Source: Flaveria trinervia (Eukaryota > Streptophyta > Magnoliopsida > Asterales > Asteraceae). From it: 64,000 bases of DNA. Shown piece after piece: positions 46,416 to 62,023 of the stretch; position 1 is the stretch's first letter, and every line of letters begins with the position of its first letter. The DNA lies in NCBI GenBank assembly GCA_025506515.1, contig CM046447.1, forward strand, positions 91,173,498-91,237,497, in the 5' to 3' direction. The position numbers were made by a program, and so were the translations under genes. A model generated the notes under the pieces. It was given only the letters and a program-made list of their open reading frames with translations. It was not told the origin of the DNA and made no database searches.

Positions 46416-49400
46416 ATGCCTACAGTCAGCGTCGGAAGAGACCTCCTTTTCCAAGCCCTAGGGCGCACCTACAGTGAGTTTCAATCTCAATTTCTCTTCA
46501 TCTTTTAACACTTCATGTTAATCTTCCATTATTGTTATTATTATTATATTATTATTATTATTATTATTATTATTATCAGCACAGGATGAATTCGATGAGT
46601 TATGCTTCGAATTCGGAATCGAGCTCGACGATGTGGTGAGTATTTGCATATGCTGACGCATTTGAATGTAGGTAAGATGTGTATGATTTATTGAGTTTTG
46701 GTTTGATATATCAGACGACTGAGAAAGCGATTATAAGAAAGGAGAAGCATTTGAAGGAAGAGGATGAGGTTGGTGGTGATGAAGAGATTATCTACAAAAT
46801 TGACGTTCCTGCCAATAGGTCACTTTTAAGCGTTACTCATGTTTGCTCGTGTTTTTCAACTTTTTGACTTCATGTGTAATGTGCTTAGAAAATCAGTACT
46901 GCTTCGTTGCTGCTAGCTTTAGCTTAGTTTGAGGTTTGCCAAACAGATCAATAAGGCTATGGGATGCATCTTTGATTCATTGCTATTTTAGTTTTGAGAT
47001 AACGCTTCAGATTTAAGGGCAAAAGTTAGTATAGGAAGTGCTTTTTCCATGCGAAGTGTACGAGTGAAATTATCACGCAAGAACAAGTCATAATCACACA
47101 TGAAGGAAATATCACTTTGTATAATAGACTTTTTCTAGATTTAAGATAACTCTCTTGTAGCCAAGTTTAGGAAAACAACGAAGGTGTATATTTGTTTTTG
47201 TGTCAATTGAGCCCTATTTTTGTTTGAAATTTTTTATGAAATCGGATGCTTAAGGAGTGCCTAGGTGTGAGGCACCCTCTAGCAAGAGAGGCGATGGTGT
47301 GAGGCGACAAGTGTACATGAGGCGGCACCTCTTGTACATGGACAGATTTTGTGTATTGAGAGGTTGCACATGTACCTTTTTAGATTGCGTAGAGCCATAG
47401 AGGTTATTTATATAATAATTTGTGTATAGAGGTTGTTTATATCTTAATTTTGGGTACGTGATAGTAGAAACCTATCAAAAATGTAAACTTTTTATATACA
47501 TAGCTGCACCTTGCGTATGTGATGTGCACGCCTTTGTCACTGCTTTGTGGACCCTATCGCCTCTGTACGCCTTGTTTTTTTATAAAGTCAAGATCCTAAC
47601 AGTATGTCAGTATGTGGTACCAAATAAAGATGTAGCTAAAATTTTGAATTCCATAACCTTTATACATTTGAGAAGTTTACGTTTAAACAAAACAATTAAT
47701 GTGTGGCTTTTTTATATCGAATGGACTCATGGAGCAGTCAGAGGATTTAAAGTATGAGTTTATAGTGTAAAATATCTGATGTGGGCTTTTCTAAATAGAT
47801 TTTACTATGCTCATTTAAAAATGCAGATATGATTTGCTTTGTCTTGAGGGACTTGTTCAGTCACTGCGCATATTTTGTGGCGTTGATTCTGTACCTAATT
47901 ACAAACTTGCTGGTATCAGTAAGGAATCTATGCTGAAAATGCATGTAAAGCCTGAGGTATATATCTAATAGACCAACCCTGGTGTGCTATGCTTCTTTAA
48001 AGCAGAGAACTCTTCACTTTCACATATTTGGTAGATAATATTGGTTTGTTTTTATTTTACTACAGACATCCTTGATACGTCCGTATGTTGTTTGTGCTGT
48101 TTTGAGGGGTATAACTTTTGACGAGGTGAGATATAACAGCTTTATTGATCTCCAAGATAAGCTTCATCAGAATATATGCAGGTGATATATGAATTTACTT
48201 TTGTCGCTGATTGTAGGGTGCAAGATTCATATATATATATGTATATATGTATATATCATCATTTAAGATACTTTATTGGCTTGTTGCCTTTATATTTTTC
48301 AGGCGAAGAACTCTGGTTGCTATTGGAACACATGATTTGGACACAATAGATGGCCCCTTCACATATGAGGTTTGTGAATTTGTTAAGAACAGTCAGACCT
48401 GTGCACATGAAGTGATGTATGTGTGAAAACCCCAATAGGCACCTAAATGCCCCTGAGCACTCCACAGAACATATAAATATTTCATTAATTTTTGCTGATA
48501 CGTTTATTCACAAGTTTAGAAAGGTTTCTTTTATCACTTGATGCTTCATCTTTTTTTCTTTTCTCTATTTGTTCAGGCTTTGCCACCATCAGAGATAGAG
48601 TTTAAGCCACTAAAACAGGTAAAAAGGATCATTATCTAACTTGATTTGTGCATATTAGCATACACTAAAGATAAAGTCACTCACATCTGCATTCATTCAC
48701 CAATGTACCAAGACAAGCGCATATGTAACGTTGGGAAATTACAACCCTTATGATCTGATGTCATTATTGCTTACATCGCTTATATCCAGTTGGTTGTAGC
48801 AAGAAATTTGCTTATGCAGTGGTGATGACTTTTTTATAGGTGGAAACTTTCAAAGCTGATAAGCTGATGGAGTTTTACAAGGTAGGTCATGCTTTCATTT
48901 ACATTTGTGTACATATAAATCTGTGTGATTCTTTCTGGTTGTTGAGAGAGTGATATGTGCTTTCATTTACGTTTTGATGCCTTGTTTATCTTTTTGAAAC
49001 GGCAGTCTGATTTGAAATTGAAGAAGTACTTGCACATAATTGAAGAATCGCCTGTTTTTCCTGTTATTTATGATCGAAACAGGTATCCAGCTTTGATTTT
49101 TGGTATTTATGGTTATTTATGTTGAAGTTTCATCATTTCTTGTTTTAGCATCTCTGAATTTGTTGTCATTAGAAGAATCGTAAATGGTCAAGTATCCATA
49201 ACAAAATAAGTCACATAGAATCATCAACATATATTATGATATTATAGTATAACTCCCTATTATCGTTATCTTTATTTGCCCTTTTGTATTGTCTGGGGGT
49301 GATTCAGTTTTCTTATACTGTTCATGCAGTTATATTATAATGTCATGGTTCTGTGTTTGGTAAGGTAGACTTCATGTCCTCTGGTTTTAGTTAAGTGACA

Positions 49401-52400
49401 AAAAGGGCAGGTTGAGTAATACGGCAATTTTGGTTGGTGAGGTTTTGGGTTGGCCTAAAACACATTTTGTCCAAAACACCAAAAATTTATTCTGCAAACA
49501 ATTAGGTGTCAAATATGTGGACAAATTTCTGTTAATTAGTTTTTGAGAATTTATGCATTAAGCATACACTTTTGGTTAACTTTCAATTCCACCTTTTACC
49601 CATTTCTTTCTAACAATTATAGATACATATAATAAAGACCTTGAACCAAACATTTTGATAAATGTGAGGTACTGTCATCTCTAGTTTTAATACATATGTT
49701 AATTACATGTTTAATTGAGTAAATTCTACCATACTTTATCCCTTAATTTGCAGGTCCTATTTTATCATGTTTTCCAATCTGATGATTATTTAATTTACAA
49801 ACTACCTATCTATTTTCGCAGAACCGTTTTGTCTCTTCCCCCAATAATTAATGGAGCACACTCAGCTATCTCTTTGAAGACCAAGAATGTATTCATTGAA
49901 TGCACAGCCACTGATTTGACCAAGGCCAAGATTGTTTTGAACACCATGGTCAAGTGTAGAAGAATTCTTTTGCATGTTTTTCTCAACAATCTTTCAAGTC
50001 ATTTGTACCACAAAATATTGATAAGATTATGTAACTTTTACTGCAGGTTACAATGTTCTCTGTGTACTGCGAACGGAAGTTTGAGGTTGAACCAGTTGAA
50101 GTAACATATTCTGATGGGAAATCCTATATTTGCCCTGAGTTATCCCCCTATGACATGAAGGTGTCTTTATCTTACATAAATCGTATCGCTGGGGTTTCAT
50201 TAGAGGCAAATAAGGTACAAAACATGCGAAATATGTAAAACATGCCTAAACAGTTATACTAATTATTGTAGATAGATGCATTGCTAAAAGGAATGAAGAG
50301 CATGATTGTGTCATGGCGTCATGCTCTTGAGTCTTGACAGCTGTTAGAATGTTATTATTTGTAACTTTCTTCCAGGTTGCTGGGTTACTGAACAAAATGC
50401 AGTTACGTGTGGAACAATCTGTCTCAGAAAATAACGAATGTACTTTTATTGTGTCTGTTCCCCCAACCAGAAGTGATGTTCTTCATGCATGTGATGTAGC
50501 AGAGGTATGGAATGGAAGTACATTCATATATTATTATTATTATAAAAATGATGATGATTATTATTATTGTTTATTATTTTATTATTATCATTTATTCTGT
50601 TACTTGTGTTATATTATTATTATTAATGTTGTAGTTATTATATTTATGTTTGTATTATATAATCCATTATTCAAAATGCCTCTTATTTGATATAACTGAC
50701 ATGATATATCTGGTTTATTGTAACAAATTCGAAAGGACGTGGCAATTGCATATGGTTTCAATAAAATTCCGAAGCAGATACCTGCATCTTTGAAGCCCTT
50801 GCTCTGAATCAGTTCAGTGACCTTATCAGAACAGAGGTAAATATTTACCATTAACACGCGGAACTTCTTCTATTGTTCATTGTAAGGATCAGTTCAGTTT
50901 CTAATTTTGACCCATTGATTTATGAACGGATTATAATTATCTCTAACTGGCGAAAAGTGTAAAAGCGAAAAGAAAGTAAAGTGTGAATGGGATAAAGGGA
51001 TGGGTAGTCTTGCAAAGTGTATTTGAATTCATAGAACTTTAATTGTTTTATTCAACAAATAGATCATTGAAATAGTATGTTTTCATATTTGGCAAAGCAA
51101 GCGCTTGTAATTTAATTTAATTTTTTGACTAAAAAGTGTTCTTGGTCAACTCAACCCCACAAAACCAAGACGTTACTGCTTTTGACCCGATTACAACTCA
51201 TTCATTTTTGCCACAGCTAGTTTTCTATTTAGATATTAAATCTTTCCAGTGACAACTTGTTGTTCTTTTGCCTTTGTTGCACATGGGAAACCACATTCAT
51301 TGTTTTTTAAAACTTTTTAGGGTTAGCATGTTTTTCATTTATATGCACATATTCAAATGTAGACATGTATATATAATTGCATATGCATAGATCAAGTTAT
51401 AATTTAAACTATGAATGAAATAGGACAAAGTAATTTCTTGCATATTCTTGCTAGATTATAGTTGTTGCATGCATCAATATATGTGAATTGTTTGTTGTAT
51501 GTGCTTGATGTCTTTTTGGTTTGTTTTTCTTTTTAGATCGCACTATGTGGTTATACCGAAGTGTTAACTTGGATCTTATGCTCTTACAAAGAGAATTTCC
51601 CCATGCTGAACCGTAAAGATGACAAATCTACTGCAGTTATCATTGGAAATCCTCGCTCTGCAGATTTTGAGGTTTGCATCCATTTCTACACTTGTTATTT
51701 GAAAAAAAGGATAAATAAGTAGAACTAGATGCTTCAAGCTTATGAAATCATAACCTAGTTTAATCATTAACATGTTGAAACATAAAGGACATGGGAAAAT
51801 AACTTTTACAGTCAAATATTGATCACCAAAATATGATAGGCAAAGTGGAAAACTGATTTGAAAATCAAGAGACAGCTCAAAATTGGTAATTGGTGCCATG
51901 GCATAGCTAGATTTCTGCCAACTGCTATTTTAGTGATTTAATGTAGGCAGATTACGTCTTGTCAAAAACTTGTTTAACTCTTGAATTGTATAGGTTGTAA
52001 GAAGCAGTCTCATGGCTGGGATACTGAAAACAGCGGCACACAATAAAGATCATCCGAAACCTATCAAGGTAAAATGAGCTTTATCATTTTAATGACATCA
52101 GGTCATTTACATGATACTAAGTTGGAGGGGTACCTTCTCTTTGTTTTGCTTATAATTGAGCTTAGTGTTATTCTTACATCTCATTCGAACTCCAGATATT
52201 TGAAGTAGGTGATGTAACTGTATTGGATGAGTTAAAAGATGTTGGGGCCACAAATCGTCGCCAATTGGCAGCTCTTTACTGTGGCGCTACTTCCGGTTTC
52301 GAGGTAATATTATGCTTTCAGATTTTGCATATGTTTCCTCTTTGACATATGAAAATACATGTGTAAGATTCATTTTAACAGAACTCGTTTATCACTATAT

Positions 52401-53728
52401 ATAATATATCTTTTCCTGTTGAGTAACTTTTTTTAATTAATCTATTTACCTCGTCTAAACTCAAATCTAGGTAGTGAAACTAAACACCCATTTTAGCTCT
52501 TTAACATCAAAATAGCACCTTTCTAAAACATTCTTATGATCATCTAAAATGTGGATAATTGATATTTCATGTGATGATCTTTCATCTATACTTTTTCTCT
52601 TCTGAGTTGATCTTGTACTCCCTTTTTTATCTGCAGTTGATACATGGCTTGGTTGACAGAATCATGGAAGTAACAGGCACCCCTTTTGTATTGGCCGGGG
52701 ACAATACTGGTTACTACATTAAGCGATCAGATGTAAGTACTTTTCCATATTGCGCGATGAGTTGCATTTGTCAGCCTTGTTACCTGTGATGGTTATGTTA
52801 ATCTCAAACCGCTCATTTTAAAAGAAGTTACCTTAAAAGGAAACAGGTTTAAAGTGGTCCAGTAAATCATTGTATACAAATATACAATCTTAATCATATA
52901 TAAAACACTCAAAAATCATTTTAGGTCATCTTCTGGCCTGTAAGCCTACCCACATATTATACCACATCTACTGTCAAACTGCCTTGTTTAGTTACAAATT
53001 TGTTATCCAATGAAGGAGCCTGAGTTTCTTTCGGGGAGACAAGCGAGCATCATATACAAAGGGAAGCGGATAGGAACTTTTGGCATTGTTCACCCACAGG
53101 TACTAGAATTGAAAGTCCATATAGTTATTTTTTATTATAATTATCCAATTTTTGAGATCTTACTGTTTCTTCTTTATATTTTTTATATTTATACTTGTGT
53201 TTTCTAGTCAAGTGGATGACATTTTAAACATATTATTTCTTGAGAAGGGAAGTGTCACTGATTTTGCACCACTTGTAGCAAGCTCATCTATACTTGTCAA
53301 TAGGCTCATATCTGACTGAGATACAGTATATTTCATATTTAGAGGTGACCCATTTACCTAGAAATGGGTTGATTCAGCTTGTATTTTACCTCTAAAGGGT
53401 CAAATACTTTACATGCTTGGTTAAAATTGAAATGGTTCAAATGGATGCAAAGTGCCCCCGATCTATTAAAGATTTTACAGCCTACTTAGTACTCTCTAAT
53501 CATGTTATTCCAAAAAATTATCTTAATATATTCATAATCTAGGTTTTAGTCATTTTTCATAACTTTATTATTTTTTAAAATTCAGGGGAAAGGGAGGAAC
53601 AAAATCCATGTAAACTTCTTGTGATAATTTTTTGACCCATCATGTCTCATAACTTTCAGGTGCTGGAAAACTTTGACATTCCTGATCCGTGCTCCTTCGT
53701 GGAGCTCAACATCGAGAGCCTGCTATAA
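46416..53728 (+). CDS. Phenylalanyl-tRNA synthetase beta chain, cytosolic, copy 2
   Basis: Exons: 46416-46473, 46580-46635, 46715-46818, 47827-47956, 48066-48181, 48303-48369, 48577-48618, 48840-48881, 49006-49082, 49822-49948, 50047-50214, 50376-50504, 50736-50836, 51537-51671, 51994-52068, 52196-52303, 52637-52732, 53016-53099, 53660-53728. I saw no coding difference from copy 1. Intron differences are short indels, for example in the ATT run of intron 1 and near 49112. The exon 13 frame break recurs, with the TGA at 50805-50807. For function and motifs see copy 1. Confidence 0.92.
46529..46576. repeat. (ATT)n microsatellite in PheRS beta intron 1, copy 2
   Basis: This is the counterpart of 2147-2195. 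It is shorter and broken by one ATATT step. Confidence 0.9.
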
Positions 53729-55920
53729 CGCTGATACCTCTTTATATTATACATGCAAGAAGCATTGGCCTTCTTAAGCGAGGAAATTTTTATTTGCTTA
53801 ACTGAAAGAGTCGTTGATTTTTACTGTTAAACATTGATAACTACAAGGTTTAAATTGTGTGTTGTGCTGGAATGAAATTCATGTTACTTAGTTATACCTG
53901 TTTAGGTGGTGAGACGAGAAAAAAGAACCCTAAAACTACTTGATTCTAATAGAAACAAGGTTATCTGTATTGGGACATTTTGGTTGTTTGGTTTTGGGTC
54001 AGTTTAGTTATCCAATTTTGTTTTAGGTTTAAGGTACTCTTTTTAGAGTGTTTTTTTAAATTCTTTTACTTTAGTCTACTGATAAAGATGAATCTACTTG
54101 GCTGATCGATGTGTATAATTGGACATTTAGCTTAAGAGAACTGAAATAACCAATTAACCATTAATAAAAATAAGTGTCAATTACATGTATTTCAAATTTG
54201 ATCTTCTCAGTATTAGAAGTTAAAGCTTTAGTCCTCACTGTGAACACTAACTTTGCTGTCAATCGGCTAAAATACCGACAATTAAGGGATCATTGGACAT
54301 GAGAAAACCACCCAGCCCTTATCCACATCTTTCCTGACTAGGCGCCAAGTCCATTGTCGTCTAACTTTGTTAAAAGTCCACATTGCTTCCCCCTTCCCTT
54401 GCTTTGATGGTCACCATCAGGAAATCTGATACCATGGTTGCGGACGGGTTAGATGTGTTAAGCTGTGTTGTATTATTAGGAGTAAGAATCCAATGGCACC
54501 ATTTGGCACTCTACTTGATTTTTGTTTCCCCCTCCCTCTAGCGTTCAATTTCAAACCTAATAATCACCAATCAAGAGAAAGGTAAAGAAACACGGTTGTT
54601 GTGATTACCCAATCTTTGTTTTTCCCATATAATTGGTCTTTTAAGTTACGATTTCGTAAGCGGATGAACATGGCTGCCGTTAGAAGTGAGATTGGAGGTT
54701 CTTTGTATGTGTTGTGCCTAAGAAACACATAAAGATGGTGCGTTGGTGGTAGTTTTTGGTTGTGCCTCTGATATCGGAACAAATGTTTAAAAAGACAATC
54801 AAGGGAGCCTGAATAGATTGAAAACATTGGTTTATTTAGGTGCATTATTCATTTGTTTATTTTTTTTAGTATTTCTATTATTTAGACTTAATTTGTTATT
54901 TTACAAATTATTAACGTCGATAACTAAGAAACAATCGTGTTGTCCAAGAGCGAACAGTGAGTTAAAATTGTAATTTTCGATACATAGGAACCAAAACTTA
55001 AAACATAAGTAAACCACAATATCATCCGTGTAATTAACTCAATTCTTAATTTACTTATCAATTCTTAATTTACTTATCAATTCTTAATTTACATCTTAAT
55101 TTACTTCTTAATTCTTAATTAACTCAACGACTCCTAAATGAGATTTTTTTTACAAGTAAATGAATTTCTATAATTCAGTGCTTAAAAGATCCTCATATAA
55201 TCATATAGCAACCCTAATCAAAACTAGAGATACCAATGGGATCCATGTACGATAAATACACACAACACTCTCAGTTAGAAGCTCTTAGTTAAGAATACGC
55301 TAAGCTCAAATACACACAACACTCTCACTGACTTGGTCCCGCATTAAATTAAGTGGGGAGTAGACATGTGGACGGCTAAGCTCAAATACTGTCTAACCGA
55401 CCCAATCATTGATTTGGTACCACATGAAATTAATGGGGGTTGGCACGAAACTCAGCTAAACCCAATCACTCATTCTTTTTAGTTTGTTGGCCTTTGTTAG
55501 GGTGGGTGGGGGATTCAAAGAAAATCACATTGTTACATAAAAACTAAAGAAAACCAATTAAAACACTTCTTTTATAACAAAACAAGTCAAGCAAAATAAA
55601 ACCAGCCAATTTTAAAAATGCAAATCACACGATCATTTTAAACCTTTGTGTTGGAACTTCAAATTTTCTTTTTATTTTTTGAAATAAAGAATATAAACTA
55701 TGTTTAAGCTACTAGGTAAATTATGTGTGTCAACATATGAAGATCAACCATTAAGTGTGTCAACTTTGAAAGACGGCCACTATCAGTCTACAACCATGAC
55801 CACAACATGCGACAGATGAAATGAGAATTGTGACAATCCCCAACCTCAGGAACTAAACAATCATGTCATAAAAGTTTAAACTACTACATTGTCATATTTA
55901 AAAGTATAAGTAGAATTACC

Positions 55921-56255
55921 TTTTTTTAACGGCAAATGTACGACCTTGCTTCGGAGGATATGTGCTATTTTAATCGGGTTCAACTACCCGTTTTCAAACC
56001 GGGACCACACCCCCAACCCCCTCAGAAGAAAACCCCTCAGAGTAAGACTTTAACTCATAACGTTCTAATATTTACATGTCATGAATACTTTACCTTAACT
56101 AGTTTAGCTAAGGATCATTGGTAAGTAGAATTCATCAGTCAATTGGGTTGATAGTCTCTTGGTAAGATTTATAGACTCTTTTGAAAGCATACAGGTTCAA
56201 ACCTGATACAAAGTAATTTTTTAGAGCTTCAAAATAAAATATTACCGTTAAAAAG
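55921..56255. mobile_element. MITE-like element with TTTTTAACGG ends, copy 2
   Basis: This is the counterpart of 11537-11871 in the second block, with the same ends and the same internal polymerase III-like boxes. Confidence 0.5.
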
Positions 56256-56479
56256 AACCGATCAAAAGACATTATTGAATGTGATTATTTACAACATTTT
56301 ATTATACTAAATTAGCACTAGAAACTAATAAGCATGACTTACTGAATTTAAAAGCCAAGAAAAGACATACTTTGCCTCTCTATTCTGAGTACCAACCATT
56401 CTAGGAAAAATCCTTTTATTACAACTAAACATGTTATATCAACATGATAGCATCCAATAACAAATAAACGTCATTGTTA

Positions 56480-56520
56480 TATTTGCATTTTATGGGCAAG
56501 AGACCCATAAAATGCAAATA
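56480..56520. repeat. Perfect 17-bp inverted repeat downstream of HAC-like, copy 2
   Basis: This is identical to 12096-12136, with arms at 56480-56496 and 56504-56520 and the loop CAAGAGA. Confidence 0.8.
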
Positions 56521-56614
56521 CAAGAATCATATAAACTAAAAAAACTCTTCATATATACCCAAGTTATCAATATATATACACATCGTGGAAGCCAATCTTG
56601 ATCAAGTCACTTGG

Positions 56615-59600
56615 TTACTTTGCAGAAATCAAATCTCTGCAGGCAAATGTTGCTCTCTTCTTCCTTATGTCCCTGGCGAATAACAAATGCACAGAAACCA
56701 CGTCAGCATATCAACTCTATTTCCTTAAACGTTAGCCGTAGTGGCAGAACCAAATCTTACCGATCAGGGTCATCATAAGTTCTTTTATCTACTTACTGCA
56801 GCCAGGGAGTCCAACTTATGTTTTTCTTAAAAAAACATAGATTTTACACCAAAAAAACTGATGGATTTCAGTGAGTGGCGATTGGTGCTGCCCTTGACCC
56901 CCCTGGTTCTGACCTTGTATATCGATGTTTTTTAATCAAACTGAGAGATAATGTAACGCAAGGTGAGAAATGTTGATACATGTACAAATGTATAGCAAAT
57001 GGTGACTCACGTGCAATAAGGTATAGTACAATTGGGCTCTATACAAGCTTTTGAGTGGTTCTTTAATATCCACCATGCTCCACGACAAATTTCACATCCA
57101 TTACGAAACCCTGTAGTGCATATAGAAGCATGTTGAAGAAGCATTTTGACAGTTTGACAATCCGGGTAGCAACAGTCTACGCTTTTACATTGACACACGT
57201 GTGTAAAGCATCTAGAGCCCTGTTTAACTGCCAGCACAAACAGTACCAAAAACAAGTTCAGGATCAGACAGGATGTTTACTTTTTTAACAAAAACAACTT
57301 CTGTTCTCATTTCTTACCGTGTTGGTTTTTTGATCCTGAGGTTGTTCCTTTTTTGGTTCCGGGGTAATCTCTGTTGGAGAGGGGGTTAACTTAGGAGTAT
57401 GACAGGTGTCACTCTTTTGTTGGACAACAAGATCCTCTTTAAAATGGTACAGGATCATCAAAGAGGAATATTTGGCATGCCCGAGTGTATCGAATTGGTA
57501 TAGAGAATTCTGGCACTTGTTCAAGAAATCATCGCGAGTCTGAAAGAAATTATTCACCAGCACGTTGTCATTATCCTTGGTATTAACTGGTATACAGCTT
57601 AGTACATCCTGGAAACACCAAATAATAAAAATGTTAATCAATTGAAAGTCTTGGCGGGTCAACCCAACCCCTTTTGACCAGTAATAAAATTTGAACAAGC
57701 GGAAAATTATGGCATAGAAGGTGTTGTTTTATAACCAACTCACCTCAGAGAGTTGAGTCTTTTTACAAAACCACATCTGCTGATACTACCCTTGGAAAAA
57801 CATCTGGCAATGAACAAGCAAAGTCAAAATGAATAATTTTAGGATGCCAAAAGACATTATAAAAATGTAACATTATTTCACCTTGAGCATAAGTGAGTCT
57901 TGTTGCACTGCTTGCAGAACCATCTACTTCCAGATAATATTACTTCATTGCAACATGTGCACACATGCTGTAACCGAAGAATCATATAGTTTTCCTTCTC
58001 AGGCAGAATCACATCACCAAGCTACGATATCAATAGAGGAAACTCAACTTAAAAAGACAGATAATTATGTATAAAAAATAAAGAAATGTGAAAGTATTTA
58101 CTCTGTGCATCACTAAAGCATCCTTTGTGGTGATTTCTTGTCCATTGGCCATCAAGATTCGCTTAGTACGTGACTTGATACACACTCTTTCTCCAGAATT
58201 TTCTTCGTCATCAAGTTTCTTACTTGTACTTTCAGCAATGTCTGACCAACAATCACCATCAAAGTATGGCAAACGGGCTGCAGTTATCTTATTCTTTGAT
58301 GGAATGAAAAATTCATTGAATAAATTAGTCTGGTCTACCACAATTCCATCTTTCACAGCTTTCCTAATCATTAGCTTGTACCTTCATGAAAAACAACCTA
58401 GCGTAAAATTATGCACAAATAGTTTCCCTATCGTTCTCATGACGCCATAAAATATTAAAAAAAATAACAATAATAATAACTTTACATACCACTGGAGTAG
58501 CTTAGCCCTCTCGGGTGTCTTCTGAGTCTTCGGGTGACAGTAAAATATATAATCTTCACCTTTTATAAGAGGACATGACCATATATAACAAGATGCAAAA
58601 CCTCTTTTCTTGCAATGTTCCAGGTATCCAACCTGAGTATCATAAAACATAAGTCATTATTCAAGAGGATGGTTATTAAACAGATTTAGTAAGAAAAAGA
58701 ATACCAATATTTCATGGTAAATGAAGGTGCGAAGAGGTTCTCCACTTGCAGTTTTTCTTTCGGGTTGAAAGTACTTGACTGAATCGATGTATGAGATATA
58801 CACACATCGGTTGTTAGGCCCGTTACACTCTGATCCAAACTCTTGAACATACATTCCAAATAGGCATATATCCACACCTCCTATTTGCTGGAACATAATT
58901 ATTAACTATTTGCCATAGAAATGAGAAGATTAGATGTCTAGTTTAGAATAGATACTAATATATCTCTAAATTAAAAATAAAGCATAAAAATACACTTACT
59001 TTTGATTTGTAATCAATTTTCTCTGGATAATCTTTTCCATGACATATATCTCTAAATTGCTTCTTCACTTCCAACTCTTTGTCAACAGATACCACAACTC
59101 TTACGACAAGACCTTCTGCTACTGGTACCTATCATGATTAAAAAAAGATTAAAGATCATATTACTAATGCTCATATACTTCACCTAAATTTAATTTGAAA
59201 AAAAACAGAAAAAAATGTTTTCTTACTTTTTCTGATTCTATTCCATGATACTTTGCGGTTTCTTCTCTCTCTTGCTTCATTCGGTTAAATAGCCGTTGCT
59301 CGATATGATCACTAAGATTAGTTCGTGGCAAATCTTTTGCTCCCACAGCAGTTTTTGGTAATGAGGTTCTCGTTCCATTTTCTATTTCTTTTAAGCAACA
59401 TTTTGGACAAACATATTCTGCTTTCCCTTCTAAATCTGTTTCATTATTGTACAGACCACAAATCCTATGTTGCCAGTGTTGACATGTATCACATTGCACC
59501 CACTGCAAGAAAACAATAGTCAGTGGTCATTTAAGGTTTTAAAATAAAATAATAATTGCACGGACAGCTAAAGTCTAATATACCGAGTCCTCTATTCGTC

Positions 59601-62023
59601 ATCGTTCTTTGCCATGCGAAGACTGGCTTTAACAAGTGAACCTCCACGTGTTATAATAGTTGACCCACGAGATCCTTTAAAGCATCCCATACAAATGCAA
59701 TGCTGTGTTTTGGTGTTCTCATCTGTTGACCGATAATATTTAACATTTTGCTTGATCCGCAAGTCACAAGATGAGCAATATACGGGTGGGGGAGCGAGCA
59801 AATGCTTATGCTTGGAGCATAACTGGCACGAGTTTTGACTTGCTGAAGGTGTAGTGTGTCCTGATATCTCCTGCATAAATGGTATATATATTAGAATTTT
59901 CTTATTTAATGAAATACGTCATATCTAAGCATATGCTATGAGATGATGTATAGCATATGAACCTTTTTAGGTTGGATAAAACTTGACAAATGTTCTTTGA
60001 TTTGAGACGCAGTGAAAGAATCAGCAAATGAGGCACTCAGTTTCTTAATGTTCCTAGATCCCAACCCTGACCCTTCAACAGAATCAGGCAATGACACACT
60101 TGGTGTCTTGATATTCGTGAACATCAACCCTGACCTGTTACCTTCAAAACTACCAGCCAGTGAAGCATTTGGTTGCTTAATATTCAGGATCTCCACCTCT
60201 GGCCCTTTATCATCAAAAGATGTAATTTGTGTGCTTGTCTTCTCTGGTTCCATTGATTGCAAGAACCCCAATACAGACTCAAAATCATCTAAAGCTGAAT
60301 TGAGACCACATACTACTGTTTCTTCACAGTTCAACTTGGTGGTATCATGTTAACTTTTGGCTCAAGGCATCCTTTGTAGAAGCGAGGGATTTAGTAAAGC
60401 TACTGTACACATCCATGAGAGTACCAGAGGTTACATTAGGGCCCAGTTGACTTGATTCCTCTTTTCCATCAGGGCCATTCCGCAAAGCATTTTCTGCAGT
60501 TTTATTGTTAGCATCCTCATTACTATGGGCCATTGTTCCAAAGGTGGCAAGTCTAAAGGCAGATAACTTTTAGTTAGTACATCCATTAGAGTACCACTGC
60601 TAACACAAGATTCATAATTATTTAGTGGCTCCAAGTGACATCTTTGTCTTTTAGATTCCATTTGATCAGTACTGCTGCCAACCCAACATTCATTCTTAGG
60701 AGTCTCAAAGGGATAATTTCGTTTTCTAGATTCCATGAGAGCACCACCACCACTCCAAGATTCATTACAGGGGGGCCCAAAATGATATTTTCTTTTTCCA
60801 AATGTGATGCCCGAAGAAGCCTGACCACAAATGTTGCAATTTAAACCGTTACAGTTGTGACCTGAACTTGCTTCAGCAACAAGTTGTCGACCACCCTGTA
60901 CTGATTCCCATGAATTAATCCGTGGAATCTTAAACCCATTTGAATGATCCCACACTGGAATTTGGCGCATCCACTGACCAGGTAGTGGTGTTGGGCCATA
61001 TGAACCTGTGGTTGCAAAAACGCCCCACGATTTGATGTTTGAGTGTTAGATGTGGTGCCCAAAAGGTGAGTAGCCTCAGGATTGTTCTGAAAATTGGGTT
61101 GCACACCATTTGCTGCAATTGGAAAGCCCGTATTATATAAATTCTGTTGAAAAGGTTTCTGTTGATGGAAGTTTTGAGTTGATGGATGAGCAACAGAACG
61201 CAAAGGACTGCTAGGCATCACTGTTCCACTTCTACCAATAAAAGCTTCAGTAGCAGATTTCCTATTATTAAACATGTTTGTGCTACCAACATTCTTAATT
61301 GAAGATCCTGAAGAAATCAAGAAAATTGATTATTAACATTAAAATGCATAAAAAAATTTATTTCACAACCAATTAAGTACAAAGCACCTCCAAAAAATTG
61401 ACGATTAAACGTGTTGATAGTAGCAGAGTTGTAACCAGTGGATCCAACATTCATGGAAGTATCAGACGTATTAAACCTGGAAAACATCATGGGCATAACT
61501 CCATCAGATACCATACGATTACGATCAACATCCATGTCCCCTGGTGATTCAACATCTGAGAACCAGTTCCCTATAGAAATTCAACAATATACAAGTCAAA
61601 AACCAACTACCAAATCAAAATTCATCCAAAACAAAATCCAACCATTCTCACCATCGGGTTTCAATCGCAGTAGGGCACTGGCTGTTCGCCTGCAAGTCAG
61701 GAATCGACGTAGGAAACGGGCTGTTCAAGTAACTTAAAATATCATCCATCAATCATCTTTATCGATTCCGTGCGGATAATTATCAACACTACAGAAAAAC
61801 ATTCACAGTGAGTTTAATTTTCATCAAAAACCAAAACACCATAAAAGTTGAGTAATCAAGAACTATAAACACAAATAACGATGAATAACAACATGAAACA
61901 AGAGTGAAGAACTAACGATTTAGTGGTAGATTGATCGGCATTAGTGTTGAGGGGGTTCCAATGGGCGATGGAATCCCCTTGTTTGTGGCGATTATCGCGT
62001 GTGGGAAGTGATGCGTAAATCAT
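56615..62023 (-). CDS. HAC-type histone acetyltransferase, divergent and shortened, copy 2
   Basis: Exons, 5' to 3': 61917-62023, 61652-61689, 61388-61570, 59963-61307, 59584-59870, 59227-59502, 59000-59128, 58705-58905, 58486-58632, 58102-58374, 57882-58021, 57744-57803, 57318-57608, 57011-57219, 56615-56672. The HAT core is open here: exon 6 is 276 nt and exon 9 is 147 nt, and both match the family through RMKQEREETAKYHG and IKGEDYIFYCHPKTQKTP. Exon 4 instead has lost one base at about 60526, inside the internal repeat region, where copy 1 reads on (QWPNSNEDANN). The breaks shared with copy 1 recur near 61025, 60347, 59596 and 57762. Domain order as in copy 1. Confidence 0.85.
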